From assembly GCA_009884515.1 (NCBI GenBank), contig RHHX01000002.1, forward strand, positions 248,001 through 312,000: a stretch of DNA of 64,000 nt, given 5' to 3'. Under the pieces are notes generated by a model, which made no database searches, was not told where the DNA came from, and worked only from the letters and a program-made list of their open reading frames with translations. This document shows positions 10,287 to 21,419 of this stretch, one piece after another. Position 1 is the stretch's first letter, and each line of letters opens with the position of its first letter. Position numbers and translations under genes: made by a program. The stretch comes from Candidatus Mycoplasma liparidae. GTDB lineage: Bacteria > Bacillota_I > Bacilli_A > Mycoplasmatales > Mycoplasmoidaceae.

Positions 10287-11034
10287 AATTATAGAATCAT
10301 CTTCTAGTGGAAATTGCATTGTTTTAGATGATGGTGATAAATTATTATTTCTTGATTTCGGAACAAAAGCAAAGAATATTATTTCATTTCTTGGAAAAAA
10401 TAAAAAAGAAATCGATAATATTGCTGCAATATTATTAACTCATGAACATATTGATCATGCTCAATCTCTAGATAATCAAATATCTTTTGATCTAAATGTT
10501 TACAGTTCAAAAGGGACATTTTATGTTTTGGATAAAAAAATAAAAAATATTCATTTTAAAAAAAATATTATAAAAAATTACGATGAATATGTAGATATTG
10601 AAAATTCTAATTGAAGTTTTAAAATAATTAAAACAATTCATAATGCTAATGAACCACTCGCATTTATTATTAAAAATGGTGAAAATAAAATTCTTTATCT
10701 AACTGATACTGAATATTTTAATTTAAAGGAATTCAATAATATGTCTTGTTATATTATTGAAACTAACTATGGTTCATATGTTATTGAAACTAAAGCAAAA
10801 GAATCTAAACACATTAAGCATATTAAGCACCATATGAATAGTTTTGATGTTGAACAATATTTAATTAATAATCCTGGACCAAATACTAAATTATTTCTTA
10901 TGAGCCATGTTTCAAATAAAAGTGATGGTAATTATGAAATACTAGATTTTATAAAAAAAAGATATTCAAATGAAAAAATGAAAGTTGAATATATTAATCC
11001 AAAAATTATTAACAATCAAGAATTTGAAATATAA
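10270..11034 (+). CDS. MBL-fold metallo-hydrolase (YycJ/WalJ-like), partner of the SMC-like ATPase
   Basis: A 254-residue metallo-beta-lactamase-fold protein. It has SSSGNCIVLDD at 11-21, a first Asp in LFLDFGTKA, the metal motif THEHIDH (57-63), a later His in TIHNANE and the Asp of YLTDTE. These match the YycJ/WalJ branch, which includes DNA exonuclease-like proteins; similar proteins sit beside recombination genes in phages (family knowledge). Its ATG lies inside the end of the SMC-like gene, so the two are co-translated, and a strong terminator follows. I infer a nuclease working with the ATPase. The exact substrate is not visible. Confidence 0.85.
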
Positions 11035-11068
11035 AAAAAAAGTAACAAATACATTGTTACTTTTTTTT
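11033..11068. terminator. Bidirectional terminator after the MBL gene
   Basis: A 7-base stem (GTAACAA, 11042-11048, with 11054-11060) extended by a 9-A tract pairing with an 8-T tract. It overlaps the MBL stop codon and faces the dead LRR gene on the other strand. Confidence 0.88.
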
Positions 11069-11128
11069 AATTAATATAGATAATAGTAGATCTTACTGGT
11101 TATATTCCTTCTATAATGTTTTAGCAGT

Positions 11129-11765
11129 TTAAGATGCAACTACTCGTTTAACATTTGGAAAGGTAGATCTAAAACCCTCATAACTCGCTGCTACTCCAGT
11201 TGGAAGCCATTTATAAGGAAAATCTAATTCTTCTAAAGTAGGGAATATAATTGTTGATTTTGTTGCAACAAAATTCTCTAACACAGTTTGTGTTACTGGT
11301 GGAAATTTTAAAGTAACTAACTTTTCTATACTTCCTATAAAAGAATTACCACTTAATTGAGCACTTAATCTGCTTTTTGACATATCAAGATAAGTTAAAT
11401 CAGGAATATCTTTAAAGATATTAGGTTCAATAGTTTCTATATTATTAGAAAGTTCAATTGATTTTATTTGAGATTTAATTTCAAGTGTAAATGCCTTATC
11501 AGGAATTCCACTAAGTTGAGTTAAATCACCAATTCTAATAATACCATCACCATTTTTTGTTAAAATATCACTAATAATTTTAGCTGTAAATTGATTATTA
11601 TTACCTTCAGATTAATTTATTGAATCGCTAATAACACTAGTATCTGAATCTAATACTCAAAGAGTTACAAAAGATGTGAATACAGGAATAGTTATTGAAC
11701 CTAATCTGCTAAAATATAGTAAAAAATATTTTTTCTTTTTATCGGCTTGATTCTTTTTTGTTTAT
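11129..11765 (-). pseudogene. Broken second copy of the LRR lipoprotein
   Basis: Similar to the intact lipoprotein at 5943-6629, sharing GNNNQFT..KII, GIPDKAF, IELSNNI and LDMSKSR. It has lost its ATG. An in-frame TAA (near 11613) cuts the N-terminal part from the LRR part, and the hydrophobic leader has no lipobox Cys. The readable C-terminal part ends at TAA 11129. It sits directly downstream of the intact permease 2. Confidence 0.82.
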
Positions 11766-11805
11766 TTTAGTAATCTGTATTTTATAAAAATTAAAAAAAC
11801 AAATG

Positions 11806-12744
11806 CTAGCGCTTGGTTCTATCAAAGGGTTGTCCCAATGCAGCAGGATATAAGGATTTCTTGCTAAAGATTACTAAAAATAATAGTGAAAGGATATATG
11901 GAATTGTTCTTAATAATTCTCTAATATAAGTTAAACCTTCTATATTAATAAGACTGTTTGAATCAAAGATTTCAAAAATAATTGCAAATACAAATGAAGA
12001 GATAACTACTAGAGGCATTTTTCAAGATCCAGCAATTAGAATTGCTATTGCTAAAAATCCTAAACCATTAACATCACCATTAAAAATGATTGGACTTCTT
12101 AACATAAATAATGATCCAGCTAAACTAGCTAATACTCCTGAAATTAAAATTCCAATTCATTTAATTCTATCAACATTAATTCCTTGAGCATCAATAGCAT
12201 TAGGATTTTCACCAACAGCTCTAAATCTTAACCCGAATGGAGTTTTATGAATAAAGAATCATAAAGCAATAAATATTAAACCAATAATAACAAACATAAT
12301 TAATGTACTACCAAAGATATTCGTATCTCCTATTTGAAAAATAGGTACATAATTTGATTTTAATTTATTAGAATTGCCATTCGAAATAATTGGTCCTAAA
12401 ATTGGACTTAAGAAAGTTGCTAATCCAGCAAATAATAAATTAATAGCTACCCCTGAAATAACATGATTACTCTTAAGCTTAATTGTTAAGAAACCAAACA
12501 AACCGCTTGAAACAATTGAAAACAACATCGAGAGAATCACAGGAATAACAAATGTTCCATTTCCTAAAGGAAAAAATATCATAGCAAAGACAGAAAAGGT
12601 TAAAGCACCAAAGATCATTTGTCCATCAATCGAAAGATTAACAATTCCTACTTTTTCAGAAAAATAACCAGATAATGAAGCTGCACCTAATATTAAAAAC
12701 ATAAAAAGAATACTTTCAATTAAACTTGTAACTATACTTAACAT
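11806..12744 (-). CDS. BMP-type nucleoside/sugar ABC importer, permease 2
   Basis: A 312-residue inner-membrane permease of the simple-sugar/nucleoside branch (NupQ, MG121-like). It has about nine hydrophobic spans and the typical GVNPNAIDAQGI-type loop (here AVGENPNAIDAQGINVDRIK) and SGVLASLAGS. It starts at 12744, sharing one base with the stop of permease 1 (TAATG), so the pair is translationally coupled. It should form the channel with permease 1, fed by the ATPase and the two BMP-type binding proteins of the same operon. A decayed duplicate lies at 6695-7630. Confidence 0.92.
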
Positions 12745-14399
12745 TATTGTTCATCTTCCTTTCTATCAACAAAATCTTCAATATCATCAAAATCTTTATC
12801 TTTAATTATTTGACTTAGTTTTTTACTACTTTTTTTATCTAATTTCAATTTATTAATTTTATTAAGTCATTTATTAGAAAGACTTTTAAACTTATTTTCA
12901 GTATCAACATTTCTAGATAATCTATTTTTTAAGAATTGATCTGATGAGTTTTTATAATCATTGGTTTTATGAGTTCTTGAAATCATATTAATTTTTATTT
13001 TTTCAATCTTAGCTCTTTGATCAGAATTATATTTTGTTAGATCTTCATCAATTTTTAAATTTTTATTTGAACTAATGATTTTATATTCTGATTCAGGATT
13101 TAGTTCTTTTTCAATTTTTATCTTATTAATATTAAATCTAAAGTTATTAAAAATATTGCTCCGCTCTGTTTGATAATCTTCATAAGCATTCTCTTGCGCT
13201 TCTGTTAATTCATCATCATTCTTCTTGATATTTAATTTAATGAATTTGTATTTAGAAATTAAAGAATCCATTTTATTATCAAAATTTTCTAATTCTTCCT
13301 TAGATTTATTCCCATATTTTTTCGAAAGAAATAAACTCATCGGTTTAAAATCAAAGAAGACCACTGAAACAGCTGCGCCTAACATAATAAATCCAAGGAT
13401 AACATTTGTAAATACTGGTGTTGTTGGTAAGAAAGGCGATGATGCTTGGAATAAACCTAATAAAGCACTAACTACAAGTGTTCCAAATGGATTTCCAGTT
13501 GCTATTAATCCAACAGCCATCCCATTGAATCCTTCAAGAGGAACTGATGATGATGATATTGATATTGGAATGAAAGTATTTAGTGATGTATATAAAACAG
13601 CACCTAATAATCCAGCAATAGCACCACTTATAGCAAATGAAGACAATTTTAGAAATTTAACATTATAACCAAAATTTAAAGATGCTTCTTCTGAATGTCC
13701 TACTGATTTTAATTTATGACCAAATGTTGTAAATTTAAAGATAACTCAAATAAAAATACCAACAATTAAAGTAATGATAATAGCAGGTAATCATCCCCCA
13801 AGTTCACCAGCTTGTAATAAAACATTTGAATTGAAATTTTCAGAAGCTGAAAATGTTGTTGGATCATTCGAGAAAAACTCACCAATAAGAAATTTTGAAA
13901 CAAAGAATAGAACTCAGTTTAATAACAATGAACTAATAACTTCATTAACATTGAAATATACTTTTAATAATCCCACAGAAGTAGAAATTAGAGAACCTAT
14001 TAACATTGTTAAAAATATTAAAAAGATTGGTCCCCATCCAATAAGCGCTTCATTTGGGATGGAATTAATTATTGCTAAAGCAACTACACCAGACATCAAC
14101 ATTTGACCTGAAATACCAATATTAAAAACACCGGCTTTCTTTGCAAAAATAAAGGCAAAAGCACTTAGTGCAAAAATACATGTATTAATAATTCATGATT
14201 CTCATTCAATAGCCCCCTCATAAAATAATTTTCCGATTAATTCAATTGGATTAATTCCAAAACTCATTGCAATTAAAACTGAAACAAATATTGATGCTAA
14301 AATAGAAAGTGAAACAACTATTATTGTTTTAGAAGTTGTTTTTCTACTTCTAGAATAAAGAAGTGAGTCAATAGCTAAAATGGAATTAAGGTTTTTCAT
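12744..14399 (-). CDS. BMP-type nucleoside/sugar ABC importer, permease 1, with long cytosolic tail
   Basis: A 551-residue permease (NupP, MG120-like). An N-terminal span is followed by a membrane domain to about residue 350, with family-like GQMLMSGVVA, ISGAIAGLLGAV and FNGMAVGLIATGNPFGTL. The last roughly 200 residues are hydrophilic and Lys/Asp/Glu-rich, a tail not found in the compact bacterial homologues. The end was placed at 12744: an apparent stop at 12867 is a TGA (Trp). Start 14399 directly follows the ATPase stop. The tail may contact the coiled linker of the ATPase (inference). Confidence 0.9.
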
Positions 14400-16211
14400 T
14401 TATAATTCCTTTCCAGCGAATAATTCACCAATATGAGCTTTTGTCATAATGTCTTTGTTACCAACTTCAATAAAATAGCCATTATGAATAACTGCTATTT
14501 TATCTGCTAAAGCTAATATTTCATCTAATTCATATGAAATAAGTAAAACGGCGTTACCTTTTTCTTTTTCTCGCATTATTTGATAATGAACATATTCAAT
14601 AGCACCTAAATCAAGACCTCTTGTTGGTTGAACCATAATAATTAATTTATGTTTATTAGAAATTTCTCTTCCAATAATTAATTTTTGTTGATTTCCACCA
14701 CTTAATAATCTTGAAGGGGCAGTTCCTCTTGTCGTTCCTCTAATATCATATTTTTGAATAATATTTTTAGCATATTCATTAATTGATAATTCATTAATAA
14801 ATCCTCTTTTTGAAAAAGGTTCTTTATCAATTTTATTAATAACAATGTTAGTTTTAATAGGCATATCAAGGATTAATCCATACCTATGTCTATCTTCTGG
14901 AACATTACTAATACCCATATTTAATCTTTTTTTAATAGAAATATTAGTAATATCTTCGTCTAAAAACTTAATAATAGAAGTTTTATCCTTTAAAATTCCA
15001 TTTAAAATTAAAGCGAGTTCAGTTTGACCATTACCTTCAACACCAGCAATAGCAAAAACTTCACCTTCTCTTATTTTAAAATCTATTGTATGACCGTTAC
15101 TTTGAAATTCTTTTTTAAAATTAATAATTTCATTAATTTTTTTATCAATTTTCATCTCTATTGAAGATGAATTTTTAGCATCATTTTTTTCTTTTAATTG
15201 ATCTAATTTCTTCTCAAGATTATTAAAAAGTCTTTTTTTAATAATTTTAATTTCTTTATCAATTGAAGTTAATTCATCAATATGATTTCTATTGTTATCG
15301 ATATATCTTAATTTTGTTTTTTTATTAATAAGTCTTCTAATTTGTTTTACATCAGGAATTGAACTAAATACTTTTCTTAAACTTGATACTGTTAAATTTT
15401 TAACATCTAAAACAACATCACCAAATTCAATATCACTATTATTTTTAACTTTAACAATTTTTTTACCAACCATTAAAGAAGCCATTTCATCAACTGTTTT
15501 ATCTCTAATAGCAAAAGTATCAATGAATTTACCGTGTCTAATAACAGTAGCATTATCAGCTATTTTTTTAATTTCATTAAACTTATGAGTAATAATAATA
15601 ATTGTTTTGCCTTGTTTTTTAAAATTTAAAAGCATTTTTAAAAATTGTTTAATTTCATCATCACTTAAAACGGCTGTAGGCTCATCAAAAATTAAAATAT
15701 TTGCATTACGATATAAAAGTTTTAAAATTTCAGTTTTTTGTTGTTGACCAACAGATAAACTTGAAATTTTAGAATTAATATTTAAATTAAAATTATATTT
15801 ATTAATTAAAGCTTTTATTCTTTTTTTAGCATCATTTGTTGATAATAAAATACCATTTCTATCTTCAACACCAAGAATAATATTTTCAAAAACAGTATAA
15901 TTTTGAACAAGTTTGAAATGTTGATGAACCATTCCAAGGCCTGCATTATTAGCATCCATAGCAGAATTAAAAAATACTCTTTTATCATTAATTAAAATTT
16001 CACCAGAATCAGGTGTATATAATCCAAATAAAATAGACATTAATGTTGATTTTCCAGCACCATTTTCACCAATAATTGTGTGAATTTCGTTTTCTTTAAC
16101 TTTTAAAGTAATATTAGTATTAGCTTTAATTTTTCCATTTAGAAATGTTTTATAAATGTTATTCATTTCAATAGCATATTGTGGTGGTGTGTTTTTGTTT
16201 TCAACATTCAT
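14400..16211 (-). CDS. BMP-type nucleoside/sugar ABC importer, double ATPase subunit
   Basis: A 603-residue protein with two ABC domains. Domain 1 has GENGAGKST (48-56), LSVGQQQK (152-159) and LIFDEPTAVLSDDE. Domain 2 has the degenerate AGVEGNGQTE (389-398), LLSGGNQQK (502-510) and MVQPTRGLD (526-534), typical of the NupO/RbsA class. Between them, about residues 285-370 form a charged, helical insert (KKRLFNNLEKKLDQLKEK) longer than in most relatives. The gene abuts permease 1 with no gap, and the BMP-like gene ends 38 bases upstream. It powers nucleoside or simple-sugar uptake; the substrate is inferred from the class. Confidence 0.95.
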   Translation of the reverse strand: MNVENKNTPPQYAIEMNNIYKTFLNGKIKANTNITLKVKENEIHTIIGENGAGKSTLMSILFGLYTPDSGEILINDKRVFFNSAMDANNAGLGMVHQHFKLVQNYTVFENIILGVEDRNGILLSTNDAKKRIKALINKYNFNLNINSKISSLSVGQQQKTEILKLLYRNANILIFDEPTAVLSDDEIKQFLKMLLNFKKQGKTIIIITHKFNEIKKIADNATVIRHGKFIDTFAIRDKTVDEMASLMVGKKIVKVKNNSDIEFGDVVLDVKNLTVSSLRKVFSSIPDVKQIRRLINKKTKLRYIDNNRNHIDELTSIDKEIKIIKKRLFNNLEKKLDQLKEKNDAKNSSSIEMKIDKKINEIINFKKEFQSNGHTIDFKIREGEVFAIAGVEGNGQTELALILNGILKDKTSIIKFLDEDITNISIKKRLNMGISNVPEDRHRYGLILDMPIKTNIVINKIDKEPFSKRGFINELSINEYAKNIIQKYDIRGTTRGTAPSRLLSGGNQQKLIIGREISNKHKLIIMVQPTRGLDLGAIEYVHYQIMREKEKGNAVLLISYELDEILALADKIAVIHNGYFIEVGNKDIMTKAHIGELFAGKEL

Positions 16212-16249
16212 AAGAATACTTTTTGCCTTTCTATTTTTAAATCTTTAAA

Positions 16250-17752
16250 TTAAATTTTTGGAATATTAATTCCGAGTGATTTTAAAAATTCAAAAATACC
16301 TTCATATGTTGATTGTGAGAAGGAAGCATCCTTTAATAGTGTTGTTGTAGTTGATAATGAAACTAATATTTTTTGATCATAATCTTGATTATTTTTTATT
16401 ATAAAATTCTTTTTATTTAAAGGTGGGATTGTTGCTTCTAAAGAATATGGAACAAAATTTTGTATTAAAGGAGAAGCTGCATCAGCACCATATTTAAATA
16501 TTGTGGGAACTCCTTTTTGAATGCAAACATAAATCATACCGGGAGGTGTTGAAAGAAAAATTAATTTTTCATTATAAGCTTTAAGAACTCCTGGAATAGT
16601 TAATGCCTCTTGAAAATATTGATTGCCTGTTTGTGAAACACCAACAGAACCGTTTTCTAAATTACCAACACTATGGGTTCCAAAACCACCAATTCTATTT
16701 TCACCAATCAATTCTTCATAATAAACATCAGTTATATCATTACCATCTTTATCTTTTTTTGTTGGAGCTTTATTACCGTTTTGAATAATTTCTAATATTT
16801 TCTTATCAACTATATCTAATCTTTTTAAGGATGACATTTGAATAATTTGACCATTACCAACATGAGCACCATTTCTTAAGGGTATATTAATATTAATATC
16901 ATCTTCAACAGCTGAATCAACACCAATTAAAATTGTTTTTACATTATTAAATTTTCTAATTGAATTAATAGCATCATTTATTTGAGGACCTGCTACAGGT
17001 AAAAATAAATCAACTCCATTGACTCCTGGTGTCATAGGATTAAGGTATAAATCAGATATTTCTGAACCGCCGCCAATTTCGAAAGAAGCCTTTAAAAAAT
17101 TCTTATTATCAATTGTTTTATGTTCAATAGGTAGATATTTATTTATGGATGTTGGTAAATTATTATAAGCTGGTAAAACTATTTCATTAAAAAAGTTAAT
17201 TCCTTGTTGAAACCCACCTAAAAAGGATGTAACAGATTCAAAAGTAGCTCCACCATAACCAGCTCATTTAAAGCTTGTTCTACTAGGAGTGTTTGTATTA
17301 TCATCAAAATTTTCAGGCATGAAATATTCTTGATTTTTATTTAATAAAATAGCTGATGCAATTCCTGTTTGGAAACTTCCTAAATCACTTCTAAAAGAAG
17401 CTGAAGCAGTATTAGCACTTGCAAGAGCAGGTGTATCACCACCAAATGAAAAAATTTCATCAAGAAGAATGAAACCAATATCTTTAAATGTTTTTAAATT
17501 AGCTGGATTATAAGCTAATTCAATTGGACTAGAATGTGAGAATCCTGCAGCAACTATTATTTCAACATTTCTTTTTGCCAAGGTTTTGTACGAATCAAGA
17601 ATACCTATAGGTGTATTTGCTGTTGGATTTGCATAATAACTAAATATAGCTCCTGTGTTCATATTTAGAACATAACTTATAGATACAGCTGTTATAGCGG
17701 CAACTGAACCAAAGGTTAATCCTAAAAATAAAGGCAATTTTTTATTAATCAT
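16250..17752 (-). CDS. BMP-family substrate-binding protein, copy 1
   Basis: A 500-residue BMP (PnrA-like) substrate-binding protein. Family patterns are AAGFSHSSPIELAY, DIGFILLDE, GGATFESVTSFLGGFQQG and GVDLFLPVAGP; several TGA codons are read as Trp. It has an N-terminal hydrophobic span (about 6-27) but no Cys, so it is probably held by an uncleaved helix instead of a lipid anchor. ATG 17752 (MINKKLP) was preferred because copy 2 starts identically. The last 261 residues are almost identical to copy 2, while the first 95 differ more. It feeds the ABC importer encoded next. Confidence 0.9.
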
Positions 17753-17843
17753 TTCAGATTCCAAGAATTTAATATTTAAGTTTATAAATTCATTATAAGC
17801 ATAAATATTAAATAAAGCAATATAAATAAAATAAATTTTTAAA

Positions 17844-18942
17844 TTAAATTTCTAGAATATCAATTTCAAGTGATTTTAAAATTAAAAATAGCTTTGTATG
17901 TTAATTATGAGAAAGAAGTGACCTTTAATAATGTTGTTATAGTTGATAAGGAAAGTCCAAATTATAAGCATATTAAAATGTATGAAAACTCCTTTTTCAA
18001 TATAAACATAAAGCATATGAACAGAAATTGAAAGAAAAATAATTTTTGATTATAAGTTTTAGGAATTGTTGAAATAGTTAATGACTCTTGAAAATATTAG
18101 TTACATGTTTGTGAAACAGCAATAGAACTATTTTCTAAATTACCAACTCTATTTTCATGCGATCAATTCTTTGAATTAATAATATCTTCTATTTGAGCGC
18201 CTGCTACAAGTAAAAATAAATCAACTCCATTAACTCCTGGTGTCACATGATTAAGATATAAATCAAAGATTTGTGAACCACATCCGATTCTAAAAGGAGC
18301 ATTTAAAAGTTATTATTAATTGTTTTATGTTCAATAGGTAGATATTTATTTGTAGATGTTGATAAATTATTATAGGGATCTAAAACTATTTCATTAAAAA
18401 TTAAATTCCTCGTGTAAACCAGCCTAAAATGTAATAGATGAAAAAGTAGCACCAACATATTTAGCTGATTTTAAGCTTGTTCTATCAGGAATATTGGGAT
18501 TATTATCAAAATTTTCAATCATGAAATATTCTTGATTTTCATTTAATAAATAGCTGATCTAACTCATCTTTCGAAACTTATAAAAGAAGATGAAGCATTA
18601 TTAGCACTTCCAATAGCATGTGTATCAATACTAAATAAATTTCATCAGGGAGAATGAAATTGGTGTCTTTAAATATTTTTAATTAGCTGGATTATAAACT
18701 AATTTAATTAGACTATAATCTGAGAATCATGTAGCAATTATTTATTTGAGCATCTCTTTTTGCTTATAAGGTTCTATATGAATCAAGAATACCTATAGGT
18801 ATATCTGATGTTGGATTTGCATAATAGTTAAATATATCTCCTGTATTAATATTTAGAACATAACCTATAAATACAGCTATTATATTAGTAACTGAAAATA
18901 ATGTTAGACCTAAAAAATAAAGGTAAATTTTATTGAATATTT
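17844..18942 (-). pseudogene. Dead BMP-family gene between the two intact copies
   Basis: Recognisable along its length as a shortened copy of the flanking genes, from the lost start (ATT in place of ATG near 18937) to the stop region at 17844. It has many frameshifts, stops and internal deletions (about 400 bases shorter). At its 5' end it resembles copy 2 (19023-20525) more than copy 1, for example in the segment around 18780-18860. Confidence 0.9.
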
Positions 18943-19022
18943 CAGAATCACAAAAATTTAATTTTTAACTTCAATAAATTCAATATAATCATAATTATTT
19001 AATAAAAGAATACAAAAATAAA

Positions 19023-20525
19023 TTAAATTTTTGGAATATTAATTCCGAGTGATTTTAAAAATTCAAAAATACCTTCATATGTTGATTGTGAGAAGGAAGC
19101 ATCTTTTAGCAATGTTGTAGTTGTTAATAAGGAAACTAATATTTTTTTATCATAATCTTGATTATTTTTTATTATAAAATTCTTTTTATTTAAAGGTGGA
19201 ATTGTTGCTTCTAAAGAATATGGAACAAAATTTTGTATTAAAGGAAAATCTCCATCAGCACCATATTTAAATGTTGTGGGAACTCCTTTTTCAGTGCAAA
19301 CATAAATCATACCAGCAGGTGTTGAAAGAAAAATTAATTTTTCATTATAAGCTTTAAGAACTCCTGGAATAGTTAATGCTTCTTGAAAATATTGATTACC
19401 TGTTTGTGAAACACCAACCGAGCCGTTTTCTAAATTACCAACACTATGGGTTCCAAAACCACCAATTCTATTTTCACCAATCAATTCTTCATAATAAACA
19501 TCAGTTATATCATTACCATCTTTATCTATAATTGTTGGAGCTTTATTGCCGTTTTGAATAATTTCTAATATTTTCTTATCAACTATATCTAATCTTTTTA
19601 AGGATGACATTTGAATAATTTGACCATTACCAACATGAGCACCATTTCTTAAGGGTATATTAATATTAATATCATCTTCAACAGTTGAATCAACACCAAT
19701 TAAAATTGTTTTTACATTATTAAATTTTCTAATTGAATTAATAGCATCATTTATTTGAGGACCTGCTACAGGTAAAAATAAATCAACTCCATTGACTCCT
19801 GGTGTCATAGGATTAAGGTATAAATCAGATATTTCTGAACCGCCGCCAATTCCAAAAGAAGCATTTAAAAAGTTATTATTATCAATTGTTTTATGTTCAA
19901 TAGGTAGATATTTATTTATGGATGTTGGTAAATTATTATAAGCTGGTAAAACTATTTCATTAAAAAAGTTAATTCCTTGTTGAAACCCACCTAAAAAAGA
20001 TGAAATAGATGAAAAAGTAGCTCCCCCATAACCAGCTCATTTAAAGCTTGTTCTATTGATAGTGTTTGGATTATCATCAAAATTTTCAGGCATGAAATAT
20101 TCTTGATTTTTATTTAATAAAATAGCTGATGCAATCCCCGTTTGGAAACTTCCTAAATCACTTCTAAAAGAAGCTGAAGCAGTATTAGCACTTGCCATAG
20201 CAGGTGTATCACCACCAAATGAAAAAATTTCATCAAGAAGGATGAAACCAATGTCTTTAAATCTTTTTAAATTAGTTGGATTATAAGCTAATTTAATAGG
20301 ACTGGAATGTGAGAATCCTGCAGCTGTTATTATTTGAGCATCTCTTTTTGCTAAGGTTCTATATGAATCAAGAACACCTATAGGTGTATCTGATGTTGGA
20401 TTTGCATAATAGTTAAATATATCTCCTGTATTAATATTTAGAACATAACCTACAGATACAGCTGTTATAGCGATAACTGAACCTAATGTTAAACCTAAAA
20501 ATAATGGTAATTTTTTATTAATCAT
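19023..20525 (-). CDS. BMP-family substrate-binding protein, copy 2
   Basis: A 500-residue protein of exactly the same length as copy 1 (16250-17752), with the same domain layout, N-terminal membrane span and missing lipobox Cys. The C-terminal 261 residues differ from copy 1 at only about a dozen positions, while the first 95 carry most of the other changes. ATG 20525 follows a GGAAG-like site. This is the promoter-proximal gene of the importer operon, with a good promoter upstream. Different N-terminal lobes may give different substrate preference (inference). Confidence 0.92.
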
Positions 20526-20564
20526 TTCAGACTTCCAAAATTAAATATTTGATTCTATAAATTT

Positions 20565-20593
20565 ATTATATACACAATTATTTGAAAAAACAA
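20565..20593 (-). promoter_or_regulatory. Promoter of the BMP importer operon
   Basis: On the minus strand there is TTGTTT (20593-20588), a 17-base spacer and TATAAT (20570-20565), 40 bases ahead of the first binding-protein ATG. Spacing and -10 are consensus for the vegetative sigma factor. Confidence 0.7.
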
Positions 20594-20603
20594 CATAATA
20601 AAA

Positions 20604-20654
20604 ATAATAATTTAAAGTAGCAAAAAACATTTTTCTGCTACTTTAAATTATTAT
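20604..20654. terminator. Terminator after the ABC exporter operon
   Basis: Two 19-base arms (20604-20622 and 20636-20654) of perfect complementarity, centred on AAAGTAGCA/TGCTACTTT, just past the stop of the ABC ATPase at 20658. It also lies upstream of the importer promoter and insulates the two operons. Confidence 0.85.
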
Positions 20655-20657
20655 TTT

Positions 20658-21419
20658 TTATTTTTTGTAAAAAGCTTTAGATGTACCCGAATCTACTGAG
20701 CCCAATTTTACTTTTTCAATATAGAGTTGTAACAGTGTTTTTGACTTATCATATTTACCAGTATAAACAATTTTACCACCATCTAAGATAGTTACAGAAT
20801 CAGTATATTCTTCAACTTCAGCTAAAATATGAGAAGCAATAAAAATTGATTTGCCTTCTTTTTTTAGTTTTACTAATAGCTCGAATAATTCATGTCTTGC
20901 TAACGGATCAAGATTAGCTGCTGGCTCATCCATTATTAATAATGATGGTTCTATTATTAAAGCCTGAGCTAAAAGAATTTTCTTTTTTTGACCTGAGGAA
21001 AAACGATACGGTTTTTTATTAATCATATCTTGCATATTAAGTTCTTCTAATTTTTCAATGCAATACTTAAGAGCATCTTTTCTACTTAATCCAGATAAAA
21101 CACCCATTGCAACTAAATAATCTTTTGTTGTAAATTCTTTTGGAAAAACAGCATGTTCCGGAATATAACCAATATGTCTTTTAGCTTCAAATTTTGAAAT
21201 ATCATGTCCGTAAACTTTAATTTGACCTTCTCATTTTTTATAAGCGCCAACTAAAGCTTTAATAGTAGTAGTTTTACCAGCGCCATTAGCACCAATAAAA
21301 AGATGAAATTCTCCTTCAGCTATTTTAAAATTCAGTTTATCAATAGCAGGTCTATCAGATCTAGGATATTTTTTAGTTAAATTAATTACTTCTAAAATAA
21401 TTTTTTCATTATTTTCCAT
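20658..21419 (-). CDS. ABC transporter ATP-binding protein (ABC-2 type)
   Basis: A 253-residue single ABC domain: Walker A GANGAGKTT near residues 43-51, Q-loop region GYIPEHAVFP, signature FSSGQKKK in place of LSGGQ, Walker B LLIMDEPAANLDP and the switch His in ASHILAEVEE. It overlaps the upstream permease by one base (TAATG). The HIGYIPEH pattern is common in multidrug, lipid or peptide exporters. The transported substrate is not evident. Confidence 0.93.

Noticed and set aside
13225..13668. Open frame of 147 codons on the plus strand inside the permease-1 gene
   Set aside because: It is opposite a conserved membrane protein, and low stop density follows from its codon use.
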